Assembly (NCBI RefSeq): GCF_012979235.1
Contig: NZ_JAATWC010000003.1
Span: forward strand, 176,492-240,491
Direction: 5' to 3'
DNA length: 64,000 nucleotides
Source of the DNA: Dissulfurirhabdus thermomarina
GTDB lineage: Bacteria > Desulfobacterota > Dissulfuribacteria > Dissulfuribacterales > Dissulfurirhabdaceae
Shown here piece by piece: positions 8,565-21,952 of this stretch; the first letter of the stretch is position 1; each line of letters begins with the position of its first letter. The notes beneath the pieces are model-generated. The model was not told the origin of the DNA and ran no database searches. It was given only the letters and a program-made list of their open reading frames with translations. The position numbers were made by a program, and so were the translations under genes.

Positions 8565-10162
8565 CGGGGGCCTCCACGCCTCCCGGGAGGCGGCGCGCCC
8601 CAGCCGCCGCCCCCCGGGGTGCGCACCTCGAGCACGTCGCCGGGCGCAACCTGGATCACGACCTTCCCGGGCAGCACCCGGGTCCGCCCGCCGGAGGCCG
8701 GGAAGTAGAGGTTCCGGCCCCGGAGGCCCGGGCCGCCGCCCCGGAGGCCCCAGGGGGCCAGGCGCCGCCGCTCCGTGAGGAGCGTCACGGTGGCGGGCTC
8801 GAGGAACCGGTACCGGCGGACGATGCCCTCCCCGCCGCGGAAGGCCCCCCGCCCGCCGGAACCCCGGCGGAACCCGTAGCGTTCCACCCGGAAGGGATAG
8901 GCCTGCTCCAGGGCCTCCACCGGGGTGTTGCGGGTGTTGGTCATGTGGACCTGGACCCCGGAGAGGCCCGGCACGCCGGGCCCCGCCCCCATCCCGCCCC
9001 CGATGGTCTCGTAGTAGGCGTACCCACTCCCCCCGGCACCGCCGCCCGGCCCGCCCACGGCCACGTTGTTCATGCTGCCGCAGGCGGCGGCGGGGACCCG
9101 GTCGGGCGCCGCCTGGGCCAGGGCGCCGAGGAGGCAGTCCACGATGCGCTGCGAAGTCTCCACGTTCCCCGCCGCCACGGGGGCGGGAGGGCGCGCGTCG
9201 AGCAGGCTGCCCGGCCGGGTCCGGACCTCGATGGGGCGGAGCGAGCCGTGGTTGAGGGGGTAGTCGCCGCCGGCCAGGCAGAAGAAGACGTAGGCCACCG
9301 CGGAACAGGTGACGCTCCGGACGGTGTTGAGCCCCGTCTCCACCTGGCCGGCGCTGGCCCCGAAGTCCACCACCGCCTCGTCGCCCCGGACCAGCAGCCG
9401 GACCCGGATGGGGACGGGGCGGGAGCCGAGCCCGTCGTCGTCCAGGGCGTCCTCGAAGCGGTACTCCCCGTCCGGCAGGGCCGAGACGGCGGCCCGCATG
9501 ACCCGCTCCCCGTAGTCGAGCAGCGGCGGCAGCTTCCGGCAGAAGGACTCCGGGCCTTCCCGGCCGACGAGGTCGAGGAGCCGGCGCCGGCCCCGTTCCA
9601 AGGCGGCGAGCTGGGCCCGGAGGTCCCCTTCCCGCTCGGCGGGGTTCCGGACCCGGGCGAGAAAACCGTCGAGGACCTCCCGGTCGAGCCGCCCGCCGCG
9701 GACCAGCGCCACCGGGGGGATCCGGACGCCCTCGTCTTCGATCCGCCGGGCCAGCCCCATGGACCCCGGCGTCCGCCCGCCGACGTCGGCGTGGTGGGCG
9801 CGGGTGACGAGGTAGAAGAGGGGCTCCCGGTCCGCCGCCCCGGCGAAGACCCCCGCCACCAGGGTGAGGTCGGGCAGATGCGTGCCGCCCAGGAAGGGGT
9901 CGTTGGTGAGGACCACGTCCCCCGGCCCCGGCCGGCGGCGGGCGAGGACGCGCTCCACGGTGAGCGGCATGGCCCCGAGGTGCACGGGGATGTGCGCCGC
10001 CTGGGCGAGCAGCCGGCCCGCCCCGTCGAAGACCGCGCAGGAGAAATCCCGCCGCTCCTTGATGTTGGCGGAGAAGGCGGACCTCTGGAGGACGATCCCC
10101 ATCTCCTCCGCCACCGACGCCAGCTGGCGGTTGACCACCTCGATGTCCACGGGGCTCACCAT
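8561..10162 (-). CDS. hyuB: Hydantoinase B/oxoprolinase family protein
   Basis: 533 residues of the HyuB/acetone-carboxylase alpha/oxoprolinase family. Typical segments are the N terminus MVSPVDIEVVNRQLASVAEE, NDPFLGGTHLPD, and a glycine-rich C-terminal half with GGGMGAGPG and TNTRNTPVEALE. The family works with HyuA in ATP-dependent hydrolysis of cyclic amides (hydantoins, 5-oxoproline) or in carboxylation of small ketones. The ATG at 10162 has GGAGGCGG upstream; the 26 codons before it in the open frame look non-coding. It is the last gene of the phosphoesterase-hyuA-kinase-hyuB unit. Substrate unknown. Confidence 0.92.
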   Translation of the reverse strand: MVSPVDIEVVNRQLASVAEEMGIVLQRSAFSANIKERRDFSCAVFDGAGRLLAQAAHIPVHLGAMPLTVERVLARRRPGPGDVVLTNDPFLGGTHLPDLTLVAGVFAGAADREPLFYLVTRAHHADVGGRTPGSMGLARRIEDEGVRIPPVALVRGGRLDREVLDGFLARVRNPAEREGDLRAQLAALERGRRRLLDLVGREGPESFCRKLPPLLDYGERVMRAAVSALPDGEYRFEDALDDDGLGSRPVPIRVRLLVRGDEAVVDFGASAGQVETGLNTVRSVTCSAVAYVFFCLAGGDYPLNHGSLRPIEVRTRPGSLLDARPPAPVAAGNVETSQRIVDCLLGALAQAAPDRVPAAACGSMNNVAVGGPGGGAGGSGYAYYETIGGGMGAGPGVPGLSGVQVHMTNTRNTPVEALEQAYPFRVERYGFRRGSGGRGAFRGGEGIVRRYRFLEPATVTLLTERRRLAPWGLRGGGPGLRGRNLYFPASGGRTRVLPGKVVIQVAPGDVLEVRTPGGGGWGAPPPGRRGGPR

Positions 10163-10184
10163 GGGCCGCCTCCGCCCGCCCCCG

Positions 10185-11298
10185 TCAAGGGCGCTCCGCC
10201 TCGTCCCCGCCGTCGCCGATCCGGCGCACGCGCACGGCACGGCGCCGCTCTCCGGGAAGGGAAAGCCGCACCTGGGTCCCCTTGCCCTGGGTGGACTGGA
10301 TCCCGATGCGCCCCATCTGCTCCTCCATGATCCGCCGGGCGAAGGTGAGCCCCATCCCCACCTGGCCCGTCCGGGTGGTGAAGAAGGGGTCGAAGACCAG
10401 GGGGAGGTTCGCCGGAGAGATCCCCGCGCCGGAGTCCGAGACGGTGATCACGCAGGCCCAGGGGCTCCGTTCCGGGGCCGCCACCTCGAGGACGACGGGC
10501 CGGGGCCCCTCCCGTCCCTCGTAGGCCTCGCAGGCGTTTCGGACCACGGCTTCCACGGCCATCACCATGAGGTCCGGGTCGGCCATGACCCGCCGCCCTT
10601 CCAGCCCCTCGCCCACCGTGACCTCCAGTGTACCGCCGTGGCTCTCCACGAGGCCCCGCACCGCGGCGGTCACCTTGGCCAGCAGCCGTTCCACCCGGAT
10701 CGGACGGAGCTCGGCCCGCGGCAGCCGGATGAAGGCCGTCAGCGTGGCCAGCAGTGCCTCCAGCCGCGAACTCTCGTTGAGGATCACCTGGACGTACTCG
10801 TTCTGCGGCTGGTGCCGACGGGCCAGCCGCCGGGCGAAGCCGCCGATGGCCTGGATGGGGTTGCGGATCTGGTGGCTGATGTCCTCGAGCATCCGGCCCA
10901 GGAAGGCGAGGCGCTCGGAACGGCGCATGACTCGCTCGAGGTGCTTGAGGCGCGAGACGTCCTGGACGGCGAGCACCACCACGTCGGCCCCGTCCCAGCG
11001 CCCGGGGGTGGTGGACAGGAGCCCGATGAAGGCCGCCCCGTCCGGGCGGCGCACCATGGCCTCGCCCTCGAAGCCCCCCCGGCGCCGGGTGAGTTCCAGG
11101 ATGTTGTGACAGAGGATCTCCTGGTCCTCCGGCAGGAAAAAGTCCCGGAAGTGCCGGTCCCGAAGCCCCGAGGCGGGCTCCCCGAAGACCCGGGCGGCGG
11201 CGGCGTTGGCCCGAAGGACCTCGCCGTCGCCGGCCACCAGCAGCAAGGGGACGCCGAGCCGGTCGAGGACCTCCCACCCCGCGCGGATGTCCGGCGCC

Positions 11299-11318
<20 letters not shown>
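10185..11318 (-). CDS. PAS-domain sensor histidine kinase
   Basis: 377 residues with no membrane segment, so it is a cytoplasmic kinase. A PAS domain spans roughly residues 15-125. The HisKA H-box DISHQIRNPIQAIGG has the likely phospho-acceptor His at 149. A HATPase domain follows with an N-box (EAVVRNACEA), G1 (DSGAGI), an F segment and a G2-like GMGLTFARRI. It lies between hyuA (20-base overlap at the kinase start) and hyuB (22-base gap), so it is co-expressed with the enzyme subunits. No response regulator gene is nearby, so it is an orphan kinase whose partner lies elsewhere. Confidence 0.92.
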
Positions 11319-15614
<4,296 letters not shown>

Positions 15615-15635
15615 TGGCGTCGCAAAGAGGATCCC

Positions 15636-15681
15636 GGGCCGCGGCGGTGCCTCGGACGGGATGCCCCGGACGCCGCGGCCC
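15636..15681. terminator. Inverted repeat between convergent genes, possible bidirectional terminator
   Basis: GGGCCGCGGCG at 15636-15646 is the exact reverse complement of CGCCGCGGCCC at 15671-15681, with a 24-base loop. It lies in the 99-base gap between the convergent genes pgm and the OB-fold lipoprotein. No T tract follows on either strand, so intrinsic termination is uncertain. Confidence 0.4.
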
Positions 15682-15713
15682 GAACGACCCGGGGACCGGC
15701 AAGGGGAGGCCCG

Positions 15714-16496
15714 CTACCGGGTGACCTTGGCCCCCTCGACGATCACGCCGTAGCGGTAGCCGGCCCCGAAGTCCTTGTCCACGGCCAGGGTCCCCTCCAC
15801 GGTGACCACCTCGCCCTTGGCGGGAAGGTCCGCGGAGGTCACGGTGAGGTCGTAGGTCCCGGCGGTCTCGTCCCCGGTGCCGTCCTGGAGGTGGATCCAG
15901 TTCCGGCCCATGATGTTGGGGCTCACCTTCACCACCTGTCCGCGGACCCGGACCTTCTTCCCCGCGAGCCGGTCCCGGCCGGCGTGGATCTCGGCCACGG
16001 TGTAGGCATGCTCACCCTCGGCCTTGAGGACGTGGACGTCCGCCCGGGGCGTCAGGGGGTGCCCGCCCGCGGAGGCCTTGGTCCCGGAACCCATGCCGGC
16101 CTCCGGGGCCGGGGCCGTCGCCCCCGGCCCGTCCGCCGGCCCCTCCGAGAAGACGATCTCCGGGAAGGTCCGGTTGAGGGTCCGGCTCTGGAAGTCGTGC
16201 ATGACCGTCCCGGGCTTGAGCGTCAGCCGGTCGCCCACGGCGGCCTTCATCTCGCGGACCGCCACCCAGACCTTGCCCGTCCCCGTGTCGAGGCGCAGGT
16301 AGGTGTAGCCGCCGCTGTTCATGGTCTCCACCACGGTGCCCCGGATGAGGCCCGCGGCGGCCGGGGCGGCGGCCTCGCCCTGCCCCGCCCCGCCTTTGGA
16401 GGAGGCGGCCTCCTGCCGCTGGCACGCCGCGCCCGCCAGGACGAGCACCAGCACCATCATCCCCTGCACCAGCCGAAAGACGATACCCCGTTTCAT
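15714..16496 (-). CDS. Lipoprotein with two OB-fold-like domains
   Basis: 260 residues. The N terminus is a lipoprotein signal with a hydrophobic stretch ending LVLAGAAC (Cys at about 25). A first small beta domain covers about residues 48-115 (GTVVETMNSGGYTYLRL through TFPEIVF). A Pro/Ala/Gly-rich linker follows, then a second OB-like domain (about 155-260) with KVRVRGQVVKVSPNIMGRNW and IHLQDGTGD. Proteins of this design are often labelled nucleic-acid-binding from the fold alone, but an exported lipoprotein is more likely to be a periplasmic stability or binding protein. The function is unknown. It has GAGGAG before the ATG and is divergent from the flavodoxin-like gene. Confidence 0.8.
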   Translation of the reverse strand: MKRGIVFRLVQGMMVLVLVLAGAACQRQEAASSKGGAGQGEAAAPAAAGLIRGTVVETMNSGGYTYLRLDTGTGKVWVAVREMKAAVGDRLTLKPGTVMHDFQSRTLNRTFPEIVFSEGPADGPGATAPAPEAGMGSGTKASAGGHPLTPRADVHVLKAEGEHAYTVAEIHAGRDRLAGKKVRVRGQVVKVSPNIMGRNWIHLQDGTGDETAGTYDLTVTSADLPAKGEVVTVEGTLAVDKDFGAGYRYGVIVEGAKVTR

Positions 16497-16710
16497 GGCA
16501 AGGATTCTCCTCGTGGGGGCGCCGGGCGCCCGTGGAATGCCGGGCCGGCCGCACCCGGCCGGACCTCCTCCGACCCCTACCTTATCCGGCCCCGCCCGTC
16601 AATAGGCGGCGCGGCCCTTGCGGCGGGCGCCGCGGCCGGGCTTTAATAACGATGGGATGGCGGCCCCGCCCCACCCCGAGACATCCCGAGACATCGAGGA
16701 GGTGACGACC

Positions 16711-17193
16711 ATGCCGAAGGTCCTGGTGCTCTACTACTCCAAGGGCGGCCACACCCGGAAGCTGGCCGAGGCCGTGGCCCGCGGCGTGGCCGAGGGCGGC
16801 GGCGAACCGGTGCTCCGGAGCACCGCCGAGGTCACACGCTCCGACTTCGAGGCGGCCGCCGGCGTCATCGCCGGTTCCCCGGTCTACTTCGGGGTCATGG
16901 CCGCGGACCTCAAGCGGGTCTTCGACGAGTTCGTGGGCCTGCGGCGCCGGATGGAAGGCAAGGTGGGCGCCGCCTTCGCCACCGGCGGCCATCCCACCGG
17001 GGGCAAGGAGACCACCATCCTCTCCATCCTCCAGTGCATGCTGATCTACGGCATGATCATCGTGGGCGACCCCCTGGACGCCTCCGGCCACTACGGGGTG
17101 GGCTGCGTGGGCGAGCCGGACGCGACCGCGGAGGCCGACGCCGCCAAGCTGGGGGCCCGGGTCGCGGCGCTCTGCCGGAAGCTCCACGGGTAG
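16711..17193 (+). CDS. Flavodoxin/WrbA-like NAD(P)H-dependent oxidoreductase
   Basis: A 160-residue FMN-binding flavodoxin fold. The phosphate-binding loop YYSKGGHTRKLAEAV is at residues 7-21. A second loop, GSPVYFGVMAADLKRVFDE, and an isoalloxazine-side segment, FATGGHPTGGKETT, match the WrbA/NAD(P)H:quinone oxidoreductase group. GAGGAGG lies 8 bases before the ATG at 16711. The gene is followed after 3 bases by the DUF362 protein, so the two are co-transcribed. It probably carries out two-electron reduction of quinones or another small acceptor in the cytoplasm. Confidence 0.9.
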   Translation: MPKVLVLYYSKGGHTRKLAEAVARGVAEGGGEPVLRSTAEVTRSDFEAAAGVIAGSPVYFGVMAADLKRVFDEFVGLRRRMEGKVGAAFATGGHPTGGKETTILSILQCMLIYGMIIVGDPLDASGHYGVGCVGEPDATAEADAAKLGARVAALCRKLHG

Positions 17194-17196
17194 CCG

Positions 17197-18030
17197 GTGC
17201 CGCCCGCCACGCCACGGGCCCCCGGCCGGATCTGGGAGATCGCCGCCGACGCCGCGGGCGCCGCCGCCCGGCTCCTCGAGGCCTGCGGCCTGGCCGCGGC
17301 CCTCTCGGGCGTGGAGACCGTCCTGGTGAAGCCCAACCTGGTGGAGGCGCTGCCGCCGCCCGTCACCACGCCGCCGGCCCTGGTGGGGGCCGTGGTGGAC
17401 TTCGTCCGGGCCGCCGCCCCCGGGGCCCGGGTCGTCATCGGAGAGGGGACCGGCGCCCGGCGCCTCGAGACGGGCGAGGTCTTCCGCGCCCTGGGCTACG
17501 AGGCCCTGGCCCGGGAGAAGGACGTGGAACTCCTGGACCTCAACCGGGCCCCCACGGTCCGCCTCCGCCGGCCGGAGCTGGGGCGGTGGCCCGAGATGCA
17601 CCTTCCCCGGGTGGCGCTCGAGGCCTTCCTCGTCTCCGTCCCGGTGCTCAAGGTCCACACCCTGGCCGGCGTCACCCTCACGCTGAAGAACATGATGGGC
17701 CTGGCGCCCCCGGGCCGCTACCAGGTGCCGGGGCACTGGAAGAAGTCGGCCTTCCACGAGGGGATGCAGGCGGCGGTGGCGGACCTCGCCCGCTACCGGG
17801 CCCCGGACTTCACCCTGCTGGACGCCTCGGCCGGCCTGCCCTTCTCGCACCTCGCCGGCCCCGCCTGCCGCCCGCCGGTCAACCGCCTCGTGGCCGGCTT
17901 CGACCCGGTGGCCCTGGATGCCTACGGGGCGGGGCTCCTCGGGAGGGACTGGCGCGAGATCGGGCACATTCACGCCCTCCACGGCGAGCTGGGCCGGGCC
18001 GAGCCCCTCGAGGTCACGGTGCCCGCCTGA
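17197..18030 (+). CDS. DUF362 domain-containing protein
   Basis: 277 residues starting with GTG, three bases after the flavodoxin-like stop. Family hallmarks are VLVKPNLVEALPPPVTT near the N terminus, VVIGEGTG, LDLNRAPTV, VLKVHTLAGVTLTLKNMMG in the middle, and a C-terminal DPVALDAYGAGLLG segment. DUF362 proteins are common in anaerobes and often carry ferredoxin domains; this one has no Cys cluster, so it is the iron-sulfur-free form. The biochemical role of the family is unknown. Pairing with a flavodoxin suggests a redox context, which is inference. Confidence 0.88.
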   Translation: MPPATPRAPGRIWEIAADAAGAAARLLEACGLAAALSGVETVLVKPNLVEALPPPVTTPPALVGAVVDFVRAAAPGARVVIGEGTGARRLETGEVFRALGYEALAREKDVELLDLNRAPTVRLRRPELGRWPEMHLPRVALEAFLVSVPVLKVHTLAGVTLTLKNMMGLAPPGRYQVPGHWKKSAFHEGMQAAVADLARYRAPDFTLLDASAGLPFSHLAGPACRPPVNRLVAGFDPVALDAYGAGLLGRDWREIGHIHALHGELGRAEPLEVTVPA

Positions 18031-18132
18031 CCGCCGCCGGGCCGGGCCTTGCATCCCCGGCCGGGACCGTGCTAGCGTGGAGGCGCTCCCGTGCAGGCGG
18101 GCCCGCCGGATCCACCGGCCGCGAGTCCATCC

Positions 18133-19020
18133 ATGCCCAGCATTCCCAGGGCCGCCGCCCCCTCCGCCCGGCTCCGCGGCCTCCTTCTCTGGCTCCTCCT
18201 CCCGCTGTGCCTCTCCTCCTGCGGCTGGATGGTCGACCGCGCCACGAGCCGCCTGGCCGCCGACCTCACCGAGGCCATCCGCAACCAGGACGACCCGGAG
18301 ACGGTGCGCCAGGGGGGCCCGGCCTACCTCCTCCTGGTGGACGCCCTTATCGCCGGGTCCCCGGACAACGAGGAACTCCTCTCCGCCGGGGCCTCGCTCT
18401 ACGGCGCCTACGCCGGCTTCTTCGTGGACGACCCGGCCCGCGCCCGGCGCCTGGCCGGAAAGGCCCTCGGCTACGGCGCCCGGGCCCTGTGCCGGCGCCG
18501 CGCGGCCGCCTGCGCCCTCCGGGGCCTCCCCTTCGACGCCTTCCGCTCGGCCCTCGACGGTTTCGGCCGCGGCGACGTCCCCGCCCTCTTCGGCCTCGCC
18601 ACGGCCTGGACCGGGTGGATCCAGGCCAACGCCAACGACTGGAACGCCGTGGCGGAACTCCCCAAGGTCCAGGCCCTCCTGCGGCGGATCCTGGAGCTGG
18701 ACGAGGGCTACCGGGCGGGCGAGGCCCACCTCTACCTCGGCGCCCTCCTCGCCCTCCGCCCGCCGGCCCTGGGGGGGCGGCCCGAGGCGGCGCGGCGCCA
18801 CTTCGAGCGGGCCATCGCCCTCTCCGGCGGCCGGAACCTCATGGCCAAGGTCCTCTACGCCGAGCGCTACGCCCGGATGGTCTTCGACAAGGCCCTCCAC
18901 GACCGCCTGCTCCGCGAGGTCCTGGCGGCCGACCCCTCGGCCCCGGGCCTCACCCTCACGAACACCCTGGCCCAGGAGCGGGCGCGGCGGCTCCTGGCCG
19001 AGAGCGACGCCTACTTCTGA
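18133..19020 (+). CDS. TRAP transporter TatT component family lipoprotein
   Basis: 295 residues with a signal ending CLSSCGW, so it is lipid-anchored. The mature part is all-helical with TPR-like repeats and the family pattern around DDPETVRQGGPAYLLLVDALI and SLYGAYAGFFVDD. TatT (T-component) proteins form trimers next to TRAP substrate-binding proteins in the periplasm and are thought to help with hydrophobic ligands. The DctP, DctQ and DctM genes follow on the same strand, giving the order T-P-Q-M. I chose the ATG at 18133; an upstream GTG at 18091 would add 14 residues before the signal. Confidence 0.9.
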   Translation: MPSIPRAAAPSARLRGLLLWLLLPLCLSSCGWMVDRATSRLAADLTEAIRNQDDPETVRQGGPAYLLLVDALIAGSPDNEELLSAGASLYGAYAGFFVDDPARARRLAGKALGYGARALCRRRAAACALRGLPFDAFRSALDGFGRGDVPALFGLATAWTGWIQANANDWNAVAELPKVQALLRRILELDEGYRAGEAHLYLGALLALRPPALGGRPEAARRHFERAIALSGGRNLMAKVLYAERYARMVFDKALHDRLLREVLAADPSAPGLTLTNTLAQERARRLLAESDAYF

Positions 19021-19116
19021 GCGCCCGGCCCCGGTGCCTCCCCCCGCGCCCCTTGGCCCGAAGGGCGATCCCGGGTAATAATCCCGGGTGAGCCCCTCGC
19101 TCCCGGGAGACCCCCC

Positions 19117-20154
19117 ATGATCCGACCCGCCGCCCTCCTCGCCGCCGTCCTCGCCCTCGCCGCCGTCCTCGCCCCGGCCCCGCCCGCGGGCGCGGGCACC
19201 GTGGTCTTCAAGATCGCCACCCTCTCCCCCGAGGGGGCGCCCTGGATGGTCCACATGCGCGAGGGGGCCGCGGAGATCGCCCGCCGCACCTCGGGCCGGG
19301 TCGCCTTCAAGTTCTATCCCGGCGGGGTCATGGGCAACGACCAGAGCGTGCTCCGCAAGATCCGGGTGGGCCAGCTCGGGGGCGGCGCCGTCACCGGCGG
19401 CAGCCTCTCCTCCGTCTTCCCCGACGTCGCCGTCTACGGCATCCCCTTCCTCTTCGACTCCCTGGACGAGGTGGACTACGTCCGCCGGCGCATGGACCCC
19501 GGCATCCTCGAGGGGCTCGAACAGCGGGGCTTCGTGAGTTTCGGCCTGGCCGAGGGCGGCTTCGTCTACCTCATGTCCGCGGCCCCCATCCGCGCCGTGG
19601 CGGACCTCCGGCGCCGAAAGGTCTGGGTGCCCAGCGGCGACGTGGTGAGCACCACCGTCTTCAAGGCCCTCGGCGTCACCCCCATCCCGCTCCCCCTGGC
19701 GGACGTGCTCACCGGCCTCGAGACCGGCCTGGTGGACACGGTGGCCACGTCCCCCATCGGGGCCATCGCCCTCCAGTGGCATACCCGGATCCGGTACCTC
19801 ACCGACATCCCGCTGAGTTACGTCTACGGGCTCCTCGTGGTGGACCGGCGCCTCTTCTCGCGCTTGTCGCCGGCGGACCAGGCCGTGGTGCGGGAGGTGA
19901 TGTCCCGGGTCTTCCGGGAACTCGACCGCCAGAACCGCGACGAGAACCGCAAGGCCCTCGAGGCCCTCCGCCGCCAGGGGATCACCTTCGTGGAGGCGCC
20001 GCCGGAAGAGGTGGCCGAGCTCAAGCGGATCGCCGCCGGGGCCGTCGACGACCTGGCCGGAAAGGGCGTCTACCGGCCGGCCACCCTGGCGGCCCTCAGG
20101 ACACACCTGGCCGAATACCGGCGCCGGGCCGCGGCGGCACGGGGAGGGCCCTAG
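19117..20154 (+). CDS. dctP: TRAP transporter substrate-binding protein (DctP family)
   Basis: 345 residues with a cleavable signal peptide (about 1-27, ending PPAGAG). The mature protein has the DctP fold: FKIATLSPEGAPWMVHMREGA at the start, GRVAFKFYPGGVMGNDQS, and RKVWVPSGDVVSTTVFKALG near the ligand-binding Arg region. It captures a substrate in the periplasm and delivers it to the QM permease, driven by an ion gradient. Together with TatT it forms the T-type TRAP system, whose ligands are not the simple dicarboxylates typical of DctP. The ligand here is unknown. Confidence 0.94.
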   Translation: MIRPAALLAAVLALAAVLAPAPPAGAGTVVFKIATLSPEGAPWMVHMREGAAEIARRTSGRVAFKFYPGGVMGNDQSVLRKIRVGQLGGGAVTGGSLSSVFPDVAVYGIPFLFDSLDEVDYVRRRMDPGILEGLEQRGFVSFGLAEGGFVYLMSAAPIRAVADLRRRKVWVPSGDVVSTTVFKALGVTPIPLPLADVLTGLETGLVDTVATSPIGAIALQWHTRIRYLTDIPLSYVYGLLVVDRRLFSRLSPADQAVVREVMSRVFRELDRQNRDENRKALEALRRQGITFVEAPPEEVAELKRIAAGAVDDLAGKGVYRPATLAALRTHLAEYRRRAAAARGGP

Positions 20155-20157
20155 CCA

Positions 20158-20664
20158 GTGCCCGACGGCGGACGCCCGGGGCCGGCCCTCCTCCGGCTCC
20201 TCGCCCGGCTGGAGGACGCCCTGCTCGTGGCCCTCCTCGGGGCCATGGTGGCCCTGGCGGGGCTCCAGATCGTGCTCCGCGAGCTCTTCGGCTCGGGGCT
20301 CGCCTGGTCCGGGCCGCTGCTCCGGATCCTCGTCCTCTGGGTGGGCATGGCCGGCGCCATGGTGGCCGCCCGCGACGACGACCACATCCGCATCTCCGCC
20401 CTCCGCCGCTTCCTCCCGGACAGGTGGCGGCCGGGGATCGAGGCCGCCTCGGACCTCGTCACGGCCCTGGTGGCCGGCGTGGTGGCCGCCCAGGCCGCCC
20501 GCTTCGCCTACATGGACTGGAGCTACGGCACCGAGGCCATGCCCGGCGTCCCGGCCTGGGCCTGCGAGGCGATCCTGCCCCTGGCCTTCGGGGTCATCGC
20601 CCTCCGCTACCTGGCCTTCGCCTGGACCCGCGCCGCGGAATGGCTCGGGAGGAAGCGGCCGTGA
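20158..20664 (+). CDS. dctQ: TRAP transporter small permease (DctQ family)
   Basis: 168 residues with four predicted membrane helices and the family segment LFGSGLAWSGPLLRILVLWVG followed by GAMVAARDDDHIRI. It starts with GTG three bases after dctP and overlaps the dctM start by four bases (GTGA). It partners with DctM in the membrane. Confidence 0.92.
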   Translation: MPDGGRPGPALLRLLARLEDALLVALLGAMVALAGLQIVLRELFGSGLAWSGPLLRILVLWVGMAGAMVAARDDDHIRISALRRFLPDRWRPGIEAASDLVTALVAGVVAAQAARFAYMDWSYGTEAMPGVPAWACEAILPLAFGVIALRYLAFAWTRAAEWLGRKRP

Positions 20665-21941
20665 TCCTCGCCGGGCTCCTGCTCCTCGCCGCGGCCCTGG
20701 CCGGGACGCCGCTCTTCGCGGTGATCGCCGCCGCGGCGCTCCTCGGTTTCCACGCCGCCGGGGTGGACCTCTCCGTGGTGCCCATGGAGATCTACCGGAT
20801 CACGGAGACGCCGGTCCTCCTCGCCATCCCGCTCTTCACCTTCGCCGGGTACGTGGCCAGCGAGAGCCGGGCCTCCCGGCGCCTCGTGGCCCTCACCGAC
20901 GCCCTCCTCGGCTGGATGCCCGGGGGACTCGCCGTGGTGGCCCTCGTGGCCTGCGCCTTCTTCACGGCCCTCACCGGGGCCTCGGGGGTCACCATCATCG
21001 CCCTCGGGGCCCTGCTCTACCCGGCGCTCCGGCAGGCGGGCTACGACGACCGGTTCAGCCTGGGGCTCCTGACCTCCTCCGGGAGCCTGGGGCTCCTCTT
21101 CCCGCCCTCCATCGCCCTCATCCTGTACGGGATCGTGGCCCAGCAGCTGGACGCCGGGGGAGGCACCGTGGCCATCGGCGACCTCTTCTTGGCGGGGCTT
21201 CTGCCGGGGCTCCTCATGGTGGCGCTCTTGTCGGCCGCCTGCGTGTGGTGGGGGCGGCGGCGCACCGCCCCCGTCGCGGCCTTCTCCGCCCGCGCGGCCT
21301 GGACGGCCCTCCGGGCCGCGGCCTGGGAGCTGCCCCTCCCCGTGGTGGTCCTCGGCGGGATCTACTCCGGCTACTTCGCCATCTCCGAGGCGGCGGCCGT
21401 CTCGGTGCTCTACGTGCTGGTGGTGGAGGTCCTCGTCTACCGGGAGGTCCGGCCGCGGGATCTCCCGCGCATCATGCGCGAGTCCATGGTGCTGGTGGGC
21501 GGCGTGCTGGTCATCCTCGGCGTCTCCCTGGCCTCCACCAACTACCTCATCGACGCCCAGGTGCCGGCCCGTCTCTTCGCCTTCATCCAGGCCCACATCC
21601 AGAGCCGGCTGACCTTCCTCCTGCTCCTGAACCTCTTCCTCCTGGTCCTCGGCATGCTGCTCGACATCTTCTCGGCCCTGGTGATCGTGGTCCCCCTGGT
21701 CCTGCCGGTGGCCGTGGGCTACGGCATCGACCCGCTGCACCTGGGGATCATCTTCCTCGCCAACATGCAGATCGGCTACTGCACCCCGCCGGTGGGCATC
21801 AACCTCTTCATCGCCAGCTACCGCTTCAAGAAGCCCGTCACCGAGCTCTACCTGGCCAGCCTCCCCTTCCTGGCGATCCTGCTCCTGGCGGTCCTGGTCA
21901 TCACCTACTGGCCCGCGCTCTCCCTGGTCCTCGTCCGCTGA
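20661..21941 (+). CDS. dctM: TRAP transporter large permease (DctM family)
   Basis: 426 residues and about 12 membrane helices, forming the ion-coupled transport channel of the TRAP system. Family segments include FTFAGYVASESRASRRLV, TGASGVTIIALGALLYPALR, TSSGSLGLLFPPSIALILYG and GYCTPPVGINLFIASYRF. It starts with GTG at 20661 in the GTGA overlap with dctQ; the longer open frame upstream is a shadow of dctP and dctQ. Confidence 0.95.
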   Translation: MILAGLLLLAAALAGTPLFAVIAAAALLGFHAAGVDLSVVPMEIYRITETPVLLAIPLFTFAGYVASESRASRRLVALTDALLGWMPGGLAVVALVACAFFTALTGASGVTIIALGALLYPALRQAGYDDRFSLGLLTSSGSLGLLFPPSIALILYGIVAQQLDAGGGTVAIGDLFLAGLLPGLLMVALLSAACVWWGRRRTAPVAAFSARAAWTALRAAAWELPLPVVVLGGIYSGYFAISEAAAVSVLYVLVVEVLVYREVRPRDLPRIMRESMVLVGGVLVILGVSLASTNYLIDAQVPARLFAFIQAHIQSRLTFLLLLNLFLLVLGMLLDIFSALVIVVPLVLPVAVGYGIDPLHLGIIFLANMQIGYCTPPVGINLFIASYRFKKPVTELYLASLPFLAILLLAVLVITYWPALSLVLVR

Positions 21942-21952
21942 CCGCCCCCCCC

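Noticed and set aside
16582..20385. 1,267-codon open frame on the minus strand
   Set aside because: Runs antisense through the flavodoxin, DUF362, TatT and DctP genes; low-complexity Gly/Glu/His composition and no motif.
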